A DNA stretch of 64,000 nt from Acidobacteriota bacterium (GTDB lineage: Bacteria; Acidobacteriota; Terriglobia; Acidiferrales; UBA7541). The notes under the pieces are model-generated. The model was given only the letters and a program-made list of their open reading frames with translations. It searched no databases and was not told the origin of the DNA. Made by a program: the position numbers and the translations under genes. Positions within the stretch are counted from its first letter, which is position 1. Every line of letters begins with the position of its first letter. This document shows positions 44,301-53,198 of the stretch, piece by piece. Location of the stretch: positions 1 through 64,000 of the forward strand of contig PMTV01000014.1 of NCBI GenBank assembly GCA_003167215.1, read 5' to 3'.

Positions 44301-45959
44301 GTGGTTTTTCCGATGTTATTTCTGGGAAACGCCTCCGGCCATGATTTTCAATTCCATCTCGCGTCGTGGATGGACGTCGCCGGACAGTGGCGCGAAGGTA
44401 TCGCGTATCCGCGTTGGGCGGAGTGGGCGAACTGGGGCTTTGGTGAGCCGCGATTTATTTTCTATCCGCCAGGATCGTGGATGCTGGGGGCAGGTTTAGC
44501 TTCGGTGCTGCCATGGAGAATCGTTCCGGGAACATTTATTTGGCTGGCGCTGGTGCTTGCAGGGTTCGGCATGTGGCGACTGGCGCGGGAGTGGCTTCCA
44601 AACGGACAGGCCTTGTTGGCAGGAGTGTTATTCGCCGTAAATCCGTATCATCTTGTGATTGTCTATTACCGAAGCGATTTCGCCGAACTCCTCGCAAGTG
44701 CGCTATTTCCGCTCGCTGTTCTGGGAGCTCTACGTGTGGCACGCGATGGTTGGAATCGTGTGCCAGGTCTTGCCCTGGTGTTCGCGCTGATATGGCTATC
44801 GAACGCGCCGGCGGGAGTAATTGCAACTTACTCGTTGCTTCTGATTTTCGCGGTGGGATGCGCATTGCATCGGAATATATGGCCTGTCCTTCGCGGCGGA
44901 ACGGCTATGGCGGGCGGCTTTGGTTTGGCGGCTTTTTATATTTTGCCCGCAGGCTGGGAACAGCGATGGGTTCAGATCTCGCAGGTGCTGGCGAAAAATC
45001 TTCGTCCCAGCCAGAATTTTCTATTTGCACACTCGAATGATCCCGAATTCGTTCTCTTCAACTGGAAGGTTTCAGCAGTAGCGCTGGGAACTATTATGGT
45101 GACTGGGATTGCCGCCGTTTTTGTTGCGCGCCAACGCCGGAATCTCTTGGAGCCTTGGTGGGCGCTTGTGACGCTCGCTTTAGCATCCTCATTTCTAATG
45201 TTTCCGCCGAGCATTTTCTTTTGGGAACATTTGCCGAAGCTTCAGTTCGTGCAATTTCCGTGGAGATGTCTCTTGCCGCTCGATGTCGCGCTTGCGTTCT
45301 TCGTGGCCGCGGCTTTGCAAAGCTCGCGGAAACAGTGGCTCGGATTGTTTGCAATTCTTATTGCTACCGCGGCAATCGGGACAACTTTCGTCAAAGACGC
45401 TTGGTGGGATAGCGAAGACATCCCGGTGCTCGCGGACGGAATTCGTTCCGGGCATGGCTACGAGGGCACGGACGAATATCAACCGCGGGGCTGCGACCGT
45501 TATGAATTGCCTGGACAGCCATCTGCCTCAACGGACAGTTCTGATACGCCGGTTCCGAATCTCAGTAACGCCGCGGAAACCGCAACGCCCAAGATTGCGA
45601 AGATTGATCCCGAATCGGGAGCCGTAATGCCACTGACCGGCGACGACCTCCACGTTAACCGATGGACCGCCGAAACAAGATTGCTCACCTCGAAGACGAG
45701 CCAGCCGGTCGCATTGGCTCTCAGACTTGTAAATTATCCGGCGTGGGAAATCCAAGTGGATGGAAAAACCGTGGGTGGCGATTCGCTTCCGGAGACTGCG
45801 CAATTGTCGCTTGAAGTACCCGCGGGCGAGCATTCCGTGAGTGTCCAGTTCCGACGAACTTGGGACCGCACTGCAGGCTCCGCAATCTCGATCTTCTCAG
45901 CTTTATTGCTTTTGGCATTGACTGCGTACACGCGACGCAAAACATCACATGGAGCTTAA
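44301..45959 (+). CDS. Polytopic membrane protein, PTPS-related/YfhO-like
   Basis: About 552 residues with 10 or more membrane helices, related to the 6-pyruvoyl-tetrahydropterin-synthase-related membrane family and YfhO-like glycosyltransferase-fold proteins (HDFQFHLASWMD near the start, then FIFYPPGSWMLG, AVNPYHLVIVYYRSDFAELL, QFVQFPWRCLLPL). The C-terminal 110 residues form a periplasmic beta domain ending in a last helix. The GTG at 44301 cuts the first helix in half. The same frame stays open back to 44184 with hydrophobic sequence, but contains no ATG, GTG or TTG. The true start may be a rare codon (CTG at 44271) or the gene may carry a small frameshift. Function unknown; cell-surface glycan assembly is a guess. 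Confidence 0.75.
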   Translation: MVFPMLFLGNASGHDFQFHLASWMDVAGQWREGIAYPRWAEWANWGFGEPRFIFYPPGSWMLGAGLASVLPWRIVPGTFIWLALVLAGFGMWRLAREWLPNGQALLAGVLFAVNPYHLVIVYYRSDFAELLASALFPLAVLGALRVARDGWNRVPGLALVFALIWLSNAPAGVIATYSLLLIFAVGCALHRNIWPVLRGGTAMAGGFGLAAFYILPAGWEQRWVQISQVLAKNLRPSQNFLFAHSNDPEFVLFNWKVSAVALGTIMVTGIAAVFVARQRRNLLEPWWALVTLALASSFLMFPPSIFFWEHLPKLQFVQFPWRCLLPLDVALAFFVAAALQSSRKQWLGLFAILIATAAIGTTFVKDAWWDSEDIPVLADGIRSGHGYEGTDEYQPRGCDRYELPGQPSASTDSSDTPVPNLSNAAETATPKIAKIDPESGAVMPLTGDDLHVNRWTAETRLLTSKTSQPVALALRLVNYPAWEIQVDGKTVGGDSLPETAQLSLEVPAGEHSVSVQFRRTWDRTAGSAISIFSALLLLALTAYTRRKTSHGA

Positions 45960-45970
45960 AGATTCCGACT

Positions 45971-47146
45971 TTACAAGGCTTTTCCCGCTGCCGCTCCTGA
46001 AGCCCACGCCCATTGGAAATTGTGACCACCCAGGTGGCCTGTGACGTCAATAACCTCGCCGATAAAAAACAGGCCTGGGATTTTCTTGCTTTCCATCGTT
46101 TGGCTGGACAGTTCATCCGTATCGACGCCGCCTGCGGTTACTTCAGCTTTTTCATAGCCCTCCGTATCTACGGGGAGCAACGACCATTCATGAATCCGCT
46201 TCTCTGTTTGTCCGAGCGATTGCTTGCTCCAGCTCGGAGGCGCGTGCAATTCGAGCCAGCGCGTCGCAAAACGCTTGGGGAGTATTCCCTGGAAGGCAGA
46301 TCGCGCTGCAGAGATGTCGCGAATCTTGGCTCTGCTCACGCTAGCCAACACATCGCGACCGGGCGCGAGATCAATGCTGATCGGTCGGCCTTTTTCCCAA
46401 TACGAGGAGATTTGCAGAATTGCCGGGCCGCTCAAGCCACGATGAGTGATCAGCATGTTCTCGCGAAATGATTGGCCGTTCGCGGAAGCGATTACCTCGG
46501 CCGAGACGCCGGCCAAGTCACAATAGTGTTTTCGGTCGTGCGCACCGAAAACGAGTGGCACGAGGGCAGGTCTTGTTTTTTGGATATTCAATCCAAATTG
46601 ACGAGCGACATCATACCCGAATGCCGTCGCGCCCATTTTCGGTATCGAAAGGCCACCGGTGGCGACCACCACAATGGGAGCATGAAATTCGGCGGCCTCC
46701 GTACACACTTGAAACCCGGCTGTGCGTTTAATCTCGCGGATTTTGGTGTTGAGAAATAGTTTGGTTCCTGCAGAGCGACACTCACCTTCGAGCATTCCCG
46801 TCACGTCTTGCGCGGAGCGATCGCAGAATAACTGGCCCAGAGTTTTCTCGTGGTACGGAATGCGGTGAGCTTCTACCAGAGCGATAAAATCTGCAGGCGT
46901 ATAACGAGCCAGCGCGGATTTCTGAAAGTGCGGGTTGCTGCAAATGAAGTTCTCCGGCTGACAGTAAAGATTTGTGAAATTGCAGCGGCCGCCACCGGAG
47001 ATAAGAATTTTCTTACCGGCGCGCTCGCTCCGCTCCAGAATTGCGACCTTGCGCCCACGTTTACCGGCTTCGATGGCGCACATCAGTCCCGCAGCTCCAG
47101 CACCCAAGACCAAAGCGTCAAATTTGTGAATTGTTATTTGCGCCAA
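45971..47146 (-). CDS. FAD-dependent oxidoreductase, HI0933/YhiN family
   Basis: Flavoprotein of the BaiN/YhiN type. The 391 residues contain the dinucleotide-binding motif LVLGAGAAGLMCAIEAGKRG, KKILISGGGRCNFTN, VVATGGLSIPKMGATAFGYDVA and the end block GLFFIGEVIDVTGHLGGHNFQWAWASG. Family members include a 3-dehydro-bile-acid reductase, but most are uncharacterised, so no substrate is assigned. It is convergent with the membrane protein gene 11 bases away, and divergent from the ABC-F gene. Confidence 0.9.
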   Translation of the reverse strand: MAQITIHKFDALVLGAGAAGLMCAIEAGKRGRKVAILERSERAGKKILISGGGRCNFTNLYCQPENFICSNPHFQKSALARYTPADFIALVEAHRIPYHEKTLGQLFCDRSAQDVTGMLEGECRSAGTKLFLNTKIREIKRTAGFQVCTEAAEFHAPIVVVATGGLSIPKMGATAFGYDVARQFGLNIQKTRPALVPLVFGAHDRKHYCDLAGVSAEVIASANGQSFRENMLITHRGLSGPAILQISSYWEKGRPISIDLAPGRDVLASVSRAKIRDISAARSAFQGILPKRFATRWLELHAPPSWSKQSLGQTEKRIHEWSLLPVDTEGYEKAEVTAGGVDTDELSSQTMESKKIPGLFFIGEVIDVTGHLGGHNFQWAWASGAAAGKAL

Positions 47147-47237
47147 GTGCCTTCTCGAATTTACGGATTGACCTGCCTCTGGATGCCGCTGCTGGTATGC
47201 TCAAGGGTAAACTAATTGCAGGAGAAGACCGAAACTT

Positions 47238-49052
47238 TTGGCTCCGATTATCAATGCCCAGGGATTGTCGAAACGATACGGACTCGCGCCGCTATTCGAG
47301 GATATCTCGTTTACGGTATCAGAAGGTGAGCGCATCGGACTGATCGGTCCGAATGGCTCCGGGAAATCCACTTTGCTGGAAATCCTTTTTGGGCGGGTGA
47401 AACCGGACCACGGAGGAGTGGCGATCCGCAAAGGCGCGAAGGTGAGTTTTGTCGAGCAGATTTCGCGTTTTGCCCCGGAAACGACGTGCAGGTCCGTTAT
47501 CGTAGGCGCCTTGGAACGCGCGGGTGTGCCGGAGTCAGAGTGTTCATTTCGGGCGGAAGAAGCGCTTAGCCGCGCAGGTTTCGCGGACTTTGAAACGCAT
47601 GCAGCGGCTTTGTCAGGCGGCTGGCGCAAACGGCTGGCGATTGTGGAGGGACTGGTCCAGGAACCGGACATTTTGTTGCTGGACGAGCCTACCAATCACC
47701 TGGATCTTGAGGGAATCAAGTGGCTCGAAAGTTTGCTCGAGGACGCGGAATTCGCGTGCGTGGTGGTCAGCCACGACCGCTACTTTCTCGAAAATGTGGC
47801 GAACGATATGGTCGAACTCGATCGCGCCTACCAGGAAGGATTTCTCCGCGTAAAAGGAAAGTACAGCATCTTCCTGGAGGCCAAGGAAGCGCATTTGCAT
47901 GCCCAGGGTAACCGCCAGGATGCGCTGGCGAACCGCGTCCACACGGAGATCGAATGGTTGCGGCGCGGTCCGAAGGCGCGGGCGACCAAATCGAAATCTC
48001 GAATTGATAAAGCGCATAAGATGATCGGCGAATTGGCAGACCTGAATGCGAGAAGCCGCACCGTCACGGCGAAGATAGATTTCTCCGCTTCGAATAGGCA
48101 AACAAAACAGCTCGTCGTACTGGATGGCGTTGGTTACTCGATAGGCGGCCGTTCGCTTTTCAAAGGGATTGATTTCACCGTGACGTCCGGTATGCGCGTT
48201 GGCTTGGTTGGGCCGAACGGCAGCGGTAAGACGACGCTGCTCCGCTTGCTGCGCGGCGAGATAGAACCCACGGCCGGCACAGTACGAAAGGCTGACTCGT
48301 TAAAAACCGTTTACTTCGATCAAAATCGCGAACTGGACCCTAACCTGACATTGCGGCGCGCGCTAGCGCCGGATAGCGACTCGGTGATTTATCAGGACCG
48401 AATAACCCATGTGGCGTCCTGGGCGGCGAGATTTCTCTTCAACGCTGAAGACTTGAACCGGCCCGTCGGCCGCCTGTCGGGTGGCGAACGCGCGCGCGTT
48501 TTAGTTGCGCAACTTATGTTGCAGCCCGCCGATGTGCTGCTCTTGGATGAACCGACGAACGATCTCGATATTCCCACGCTCGAAATACTCGAAGAAAACC
48601 TTCTGGAGTATCGCGGAGCGCTGGTGCTGATCACACACGATCGCTACATGCTGGATCGCGTCTCAACAATTGTATTTGGCTTGGACGGCCTAGGGAACAC
48701 GGAACGCTTTGCCGACTATTCGCAGTGGGACGCGTGGCAAAACGCGCAAAATGCCGGGAACGTGGCCGAACTAACGACTGCGAAGAAGCCCCCGGCAACA
48801 AGAGCCGAAATTCCATCCGGAGTAACAAAAAACAAGCTGACACATACCGAGGCCCGCGAGTTCGTATCCATCGAAAAACAAATGGCAAAGGCCGAGCAGG
48901 CGCTCATAAACAGGCGGGCCGCGTTGGAAGATCGCGAAATCGCCAGTGATGCGTCTCGCCTTCAAATCGCATTTGCTGAGATGGAAGCAGCACAGAAGAC
49001 GGTTGATAATCTATACGAGCGTTGGTCTGAGCTGGAACGAAGGAAAAGCTGA
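47238..49052 (+). CDS. ABC-F family ATPase (Uup-like)
   Basis: Soluble twin-ATPase that acts on the ribosome rather than in transport. 604 residues. ATPase 1 has GLIGPNGSGKSTLLEILFG, LSGGWRKRLAIVEGLV and LLLDEPTNHLDLEGI. An interdomain linker at about 210-270 is rich in Arg/Lys. ATPase 2 has GLVGPNGSGKTTLLRLLRG, LSGGERARVLVAQLM and LLLDEPTNDLDI. A C-terminal coiled coil (about 530-600) follows, as in Uup. The start is TTG at 47238; an AGGAG lies about 13 bases upstream, rather far. No resistance role can be inferred from sequence. Confidence 0.92.
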   Translation: MAPIINAQGLSKRYGLAPLFEDISFTVSEGERIGLIGPNGSGKSTLLEILFGRVKPDHGGVAIRKGAKVSFVEQISRFAPETTCRSVIVGALERAGVPESECSFRAEEALSRAGFADFETHAAALSGGWRKRLAIVEGLVQEPDILLLDEPTNHLDLEGIKWLESLLEDAEFACVVVSHDRYFLENVANDMVELDRAYQEGFLRVKGKYSIFLEAKEAHLHAQGNRQDALANRVHTEIEWLRRGPKARATKSKSRIDKAHKMIGELADLNARSRTVTAKIDFSASNRQTKQLVVLDGVGYSIGGRSLFKGIDFTVTSGMRVGLVGPNGSGKTTLLRLLRGEIEPTAGTVRKADSLKTVYFDQNRELDPNLTLRRALAPDSDSVIYQDRITHVASWAARFLFNAEDLNRPVGRLSGGERARVLVAQLMLQPADVLLLDEPTNDLDIPTLEILEENLLEYRGALVLITHDRYMLDRVSTIVFGLDGLGNTERFADYSQWDAWQNAQNAGNVAELTTAKKPPATRAEIPSGVTKNKLTHTEAREFVSIEKQMAKAEQALINRRAALEDREIASDASRLQIAFAEMEAAQKTVDNLYERWSELERRKS

Positions 49053-49124
49053 AGTCACAGCTACGAGTTTGGTTCGTCAGAACAAGGCCTGAGACTGCGT
49101 CAACGGAGATTTATTTCAGAAGAT

Positions 49125-49199
49125 TGGCTGGGAGGCCTGGACTCGAACCAGGATAATCAGATCCAGAATCTGATGTACTGCCAATTGTACGACCTCCCA
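49125..49199 (-). tRNA. tRNA-Gln (anticodon CTG)
   Basis: On the minus strand: acceptor TGGGAGG/CCTCCCA, D arm GTAC...GTAC, anticodon stem TCAGA/TCTGA with loop TTCTGGA (anticodon CUG, reads CAG), four-base variable region, T arm CCTGG-TTCGAGT-CCAGG, discriminator G and encoded CCA. All stems pair. A promoter lies upstream at 49246-49274, with a hairpin plus T8 between it and the tRNA. Confidence 0.97.
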
Positions 49200-49212
49200 G
49201 CAGGCCGGAGAC

Positions 49213-49239
49213 AAAAAAAAGGGGCCGTGAGCACGACCC
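49213..49239 (-). terminator. Terminator-like hairpin in the tRNA-Gln leader
   Basis: On the minus strand GGGTCG pairs with CGGCCC (one G-T wobble, 6-base loop) and is followed after one C by eight Ts (49213-49220). It lies between the predicted promoter and the tRNA, starting at the predicted transcription start. Confidence 0.55.
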
Positions 49240-49245
49240 TGGACT

Positions 49246-49274
49246 ACTTTACCGGTCGGGAACGTCTTCGTCAA
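49246..49274 (-). promoter_or_regulatory. Promoter upstream of tRNA-Gln
   Basis: TTGACG (49269-49274), exactly 17 bases, TAAAGT (49246-49251), read on the minus strand. The expected start is near 49239, about 40 bases before the mature tRNA 5' end. Confidence 0.7.
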
Positions 49275-49433
49275 CCGTCCAGCAAAGTGATGCCCATTTC
49301 CTTCGTCGCTTTCTTCAAGGCCGGCAAGAATCAAACTGTTGAGCCGTCGAAGCATCCACCCAAATGCATGAAAATAGGGATGTTACCAGAGATGGTTGGC
49401 GCGCGCAACTCACTGCTGGCTGGCACCGACGAA

Positions 49434-49462
49434 TTGGGTAAGCGACCTGCTTATGTTAAAAT
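49434..49462 (+). promoter_or_regulatory. Promoter of the YcbK-like gene
   Basis: TTGGGT (49434-49439), 17 bases, TAAAAT (49457-49462), 17 bases before the ATG at 49480, implying a very short leader. Confidence 0.5.
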
Positions 49463-49479
49463 TGAGTTGAAAAATATTT

Positions 49480-50092
49480 ATGTGCAGATCAAGAAACTAT
49501 TCGCGGAGTCTGTGGGCTGTGGGCGCAACACTGTTTCTGATTGCGTCGAGCAGCGCGCCTGCTCAATCGCGTCCAGTGTCTCCTCAGGAGCCCTCTTCTC
49601 CGGAGCGCCAGGATCATCGCCTGCTTCTTTTACAACACGCACACCGCTGAGCGCATTGATATTGTTTACCGCCGCGGCGATCAGTACATTTCGGACGCGC
49701 TCGCCAAGCTTGATTTTTTTCTTCGCGATCATCGGACGGGCGACGTCCGCCATTTCGATCCGCGCCTGTACGATATTCTGTCCGATCTCACATTTTCAAT
49801 CGGACATCCCGACGGCGAGATCGACATCGTGTGCGGCTACCGCACTCCGTCGACGAATGAATCCCTTCGCGCTCACTCCACCGGAGTGGCCAGGAACAGC
49901 CTTCACATTCAAGCGGAAGCAATCGACCTGCGCATGCCCGGCGTCGATACGTTCAAGCTGCGCCAGGCGGCACTCGCGCTGCGTCGCGGGGGCGTGGGCT
50001 ACTATCCTCATTCCGACTTCATCCACGTCGACACCGGCCGTGTCCGTCAGTGGTGTTTCGATTATCCCTCCAGCTTGACCACCGGCGACTAA
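49480..50092 (+). pseudogene. YcbK/DUF882-type M15 peptidase, frameshifted
   Basis: Murein endopeptidase-like protein split over two frames. Frame 1 (ATG at 49480 to stop at 49648-49650, 56 residues) encodes a signal peptide (MCRSRNYSRSLWAVGATLFL, then a cleavage site near SAPAQ) and reaches QDHRLLLL. The catalytic domain is in the +1 frame, from about 49627 to 50092: FYNTHTAERIDIVYRRG, YRTPSTNESLRAHSTGVARN, and zinc ligands in SLHIQAEAIDL and DFIHVDTG. Removing one T from the TTTT at 49627-49630 joins them as LLLYNTHTAERIDIVY, which aligns well with E. coli YcbK. So there is a one-base insertion, a sequencing error, or +1 recoding. It overlaps the convergent LdtD-like gene by four bases. Confidence 0.75.
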
Positions 50093-51831
50093 CCCGGATA
50101 CGGGTAACCCTTATCGAGTACTTCTTCGAGAGAGGCGTCGTGCCCGTAGATGTCGTCGTAAAAGTGAACGGTTCCGTCCTCCGTCACGATCACCGTGCCG
50201 TAAACAATTAAAACCGGAATCCGATGCGCAAGGTTTACCTGCTGCGTCGCGCCCCCATTCATCGCTGCACGGACCCGATCCATGTTCCAGCCCGGATTAT
50301 CGCGCAGCACCCAGACGGCCAGATCCGCGGGCTTTCCCAGTCGAATACAACCATGACTGAAATCCCTCCGGGACTTCGAGAAGAATTCCTGCGCGGGAGT
50401 ATCGTGCATGTACACGCTGTAGTCATTCGGAAAAATAAATTTCACCTGTCCGAGCGAGTTCTTGGGACCCGGCGTTTGCCGAAGGAAGAGCTCGCCCGCC
50501 CGCAGTTGCTCGAGCACGTCGCTCGTGACCGTTCCCGACGTGACCACCTCCTGGCGGCTGTTTACCACGTCAAATCCCTTTTTCGACAAGTAGTCCGGAT
50601 CGCGAGCTATGCGCGAAAAGTATTCAGCCTTCGCGATGGAATGGGGAACATTCCAGTAAGGTCGAAATACGACATACGCCATTTTCTCTTCAAACACAGG
50701 CGTGCTGTGGTCGTACGCTTTCCCGACCACGACATTCATTGTCAAAGCGATCTTGAATTTTTCATCGTAGGCTCGAAGGCGAAATTCGGGGATATTCACA
50801 ACGATGGGCGCCTTTTGATAAGCGTCGGGCATCCAGCGCCAGCGCTCGAGAGTCAGTTGCATCTGGCGCACACGCTGCCTTAGCGGAACGTTTAGGTCGG
50901 CCAATGTTTGCGCGCCGATTCGTCCGTCTGAATCCCGGCCATGCCGGCTCTGAAAACTCTTGACCGCGTCCACGAGCGGACCCTGATAGATCGTTTCATC
51001 CTCCGGAACATTGGCGTCGGCGGGAAGGTCGCCCACCAGACGGAGGAATCGGATCAACCGAGGGACTCCCGGATAGGAATCGCCCGGTGCGATCGTTCCC
51101 TTTACGGCGGGAAGCGGTTCGCCGTCGTATTCCTTCGCAAGCTCCAAATAGGTTTGCAGGGCTTTAATCGTGCGCCGGTAACCCGGATAGGGCGGTTCCA
51201 CTTGTGCCATGATGCCGGCAACATCGGAAGCGTCCACAACATCCTTTTTCAGGAATCCGGGCAAATCGTATTTCTTGGCCTCGATGTCGAAACCAAAGCC
51301 AAAATGCTTGGGATTCACTTTGCCGATATGAAGGTCCGAGACATACCTCATCACGCAAACGGTTAGCGCAGCGTCGAATCGCACCGCGTCTGCTTCGGAT
51401 GGCTGCGGAGCGGTGGGTTTGAGTTTTGCCACCCGGTCGCCCCAACGCGGCCCGTCGCAATCCTCCGCGGACAGTCCCTCTTGATCCGCGTTCTTCAGAA
51501 TGGCAATTACCTGCTGCGCCTGGGCGCTCGGCTCCATTCCCCTGACCCACGGCAGGGAATACTCGTACGATTGATAGAATTCCGTCATCAACTGGCCGTA
51601 ATCGTTGAAATCGGGCCAGCGCAGGTCCGAGAGGTTTCGTGCTTGGATGATCGCACGCAAAGAAGCTTGGCCCTCGGGGCTGAGCTGCTGAGGTGCAGGG
51701 ACGGATTGCGCGGAGGTTGCGGCTTGCGTGCGTGCTTCTCCCGCCGAGCTGATGTCGTGACCCCACAATAGTGCGATGGTCACAAGCGGCAGCAAGGACA
51801 GCAGGCTCCTGGAAATCCACGATCGCTTCAT
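50089..51831 (-). CDS. L,D-transpeptidase, YcbB/LdtD-like
   Basis: Periplasmic enzyme forming 3-3 cross-links in peptidoglycan. 580 residues. Signal/anchor segment about 8-30, an N-terminal scaffold domain, a peptidoglycan-binding helical segment (AVKSFQSRHGRDSDGRIGAQTLADLN at about 285-310, shown in part) and the YkuD domain about 345-520. The active site is conserved: YMHDTPAQEFF, then FSHGCIRLGKPADLA with nucleophile Cys. This is the long LdtD architecture rather than short Ldt. GGGGGT precedes the ATG. It is convergent with the YcbK-like gene; in E. coli ycbB and ycbK are also neighbours. Confidence 0.92.
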   Translation of the reverse strand: MKRSWISRSLLSLLPLVTIALLWGHDISSAGEARTQAATSAQSVPAPQQLSPEGQASLRAIIQARNLSDLRWPDFNDYGQLMTEFYQSYEYSLPWVRGMEPSAQAQQVIAILKNADQEGLSAEDCDGPRWGDRVAKLKPTAPQPSEADAVRFDAALTVCVMRYVSDLHIGKVNPKHFGFGFDIEAKKYDLPGFLKKDVVDASDVAGIMAQVEPPYPGYRRTIKALQTYLELAKEYDGEPLPAVKGTIAPGDSYPGVPRLIRFLRLVGDLPADANVPEDETIYQGPLVDAVKSFQSRHGRDSDGRIGAQTLADLNVPLRQRVRQMQLTLERWRWMPDAYQKAPIVVNIPEFRLRAYDEKFKIALTMNVVVGKAYDHSTPVFEEKMAYVVFRPYWNVPHSIAKAEYFSRIARDPDYLSKKGFDVVNSRQEVVTSGTVTSDVLEQLRAGELFLRQTPGPKNSLGQVKFIFPNDYSVYMHDTPAQEFFSKSRRDFSHGCIRLGKPADLAVWVLRDNPGWNMDRVRAAMNGGATQQVNLAHRIPVLIVYGTVIVTEDGTVHFYDDIYGHDASLEEVLDKGYPYPG

Positions 51832-52022
51832 TAATTTACCCCCGGCTTACTCGCAAACCTCAACGGCTGGCTCTCGCAAGATAGAGACGCCAAGAACCGT
51901 TACTCAAGTTACGCACTAAATTCTCGGCTTACAACTCTTTGTTGAGGCCCTGGAATCGCTCCTGGTATTTCGCTTCGATACATTGCCGGAGTCGCGCTTG
52001 AGCGGTTCAGTTGGTTGTGGCT

Positions 52023-53192
52023 CTACCGTAGTTCACGTGGGGCCACAGGAATCAGACGCTTATCGCGGACGCGAAACTGGCGGTCGCGCCAGTGAATGCG
52101 TTGTGGGAAGAAGCTTGCCAGCCAGACCACGAATGCGAACGCATCGCGCAGCGGCAGCATCCAGAGGTCTTGCCGTACGAGACGATCTCGCATTCCGCGT
52201 AGTCCTACGGAAACTGCCATCATGATGCGAAAAAACAGTGCGATCGCGAGGTAAACGGCAGCGACCCTCCAGGTTACAAGGGCACCAACGAGCGCGGCCC
52301 AGGGCAGCGCGTTGGAGAAAATCAGTCCAAGATGTCCCCAGGGCCGCGAATAGCGGATGCTCAGGTTCCAGCGAAGCTGATGGCGAAATGCATCGGCAAT
52401 CGTTTCTCGCGGGTAAACGATATCCACGGGGAAACGGCTGAGCTCGACGCGATAGCCGCGTGCGGCGATGCGATTGCCAAGCTCGTAGTCATCGCAGAAG
52501 TAGTCTGCCAGCGATTCGAATCCGCCGATTTCGGCCAGATGCTTTTTCGTGGTGGCCATCACGGCGCCGAGCATGAAGTCGAGCCCGCCAAAAAGACGAG
52601 CGACGAGCACACCTGGCGCGAAATCGGCGCTATTGCCCAGAGCTTCGAGATCGGCGGCGAATCCCCCGTCCGTCAAGCCGCAGTAAAGACACGTCACTCC
52701 GCCCACCTTTGCATCGGAAAACGGCCGCACCACTGCGCGAAGAAAACTCGGCCCAACGCGAACGTCGCTGTCGCTGACGATCACGGTGTCATGGCGCGCT
52801 TCGCGAACCATGCGGCAAAGCTTGTTGACTTTATCGCTGGCGCCCAGCGGCTCCGAACCGATGAGCAATCGAATCGAGCGCTGAGGAAAATCGGCGATTA
52901 TTTTTTCGATTACAGGAACCGCGGCATCGCGCTCATCACCCACGCAAAGAAGAATTTCGAATTCCGGGTAATCTTGATTGCAGAAGCTCGCGTAGTTTTC
53001 GTAGGTTTCGCGATCCAGGCCGTGAATGGGTTTCAGAATACTGGCGGGAGGAGTGAAATGTGTGGGCCCTTCGGTGTAACGGGCAGGCTTGACGCGAAAA
53101 AAATCCGCCGCTGCAAAGATCGCGATTAAGTAGTAGATGACAGGCGCAACCGCCAGCGCGAGAATCGCGTCGCGAACCACCATCCACGCCAT
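52023..53192 (-). CDS. hpnI: Hopanoid glycosyltransferase HpnI
   Basis: Adds an amino-sugar precursor (N-acetylglucosamine in characterised cases) to bacteriohopanetetrol. 389 residues: N-terminal membrane helix about 7-28, a GT2/GT21-type catalytic domain (SILKPIHGLDRETYENYASF in part, VSDSDVRVGPSFL with the metal-binding Asp pair, FCDDYELGNRIA, RHQLRWNLSIRYSRPWG), then three or four C-terminal helices. It starts seven bases after the second EamA gene and is last in the hpnJ-eamA-eamA-hpnI operon. The hpnK deacetylase is not in the window. Confidence 0.88.
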   Translation of the reverse strand: MAWMVVRDAILALAVAPVIYYLIAIFAAADFFRVKPARYTEGPTHFTPPASILKPIHGLDRETYENYASFCNQDYPEFEILLCVGDERDAAVPVIEKIIADFPQRSIRLLIGSEPLGASDKVNKLCRMVREARHDTVIVSDSDVRVGPSFLRAVVRPFSDAKVGGVTCLYCGLTDGGFAADLEALGNSADFAPGVLVARLFGGLDFMLGAVMATTKKHLAEIGGFESLADYFCDDYELGNRIAARGYRVELSRFPVDIVYPRETIADAFRHQLRWNLSIRYSRPWGHLGLIFSNALPWAALVGALVTWRVAAVYLAIALFFRIMMAVSVGLRGMRDRLVRQDLWMLPLRDAFAFVVWLASFFPQRIHWRDRQFRVRDKRLIPVAPRELR

Positions 53193-53198
53193 AGACCG

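Noticed and set aside
49200-49280. T-box or other tRNA-sensing riboswitch near tRNA-Gln
   Set aside because: No T-box core sequence or specifier loop; the structure is a plain hairpin with a T-run preceding a tRNA, not a synthetase gene.
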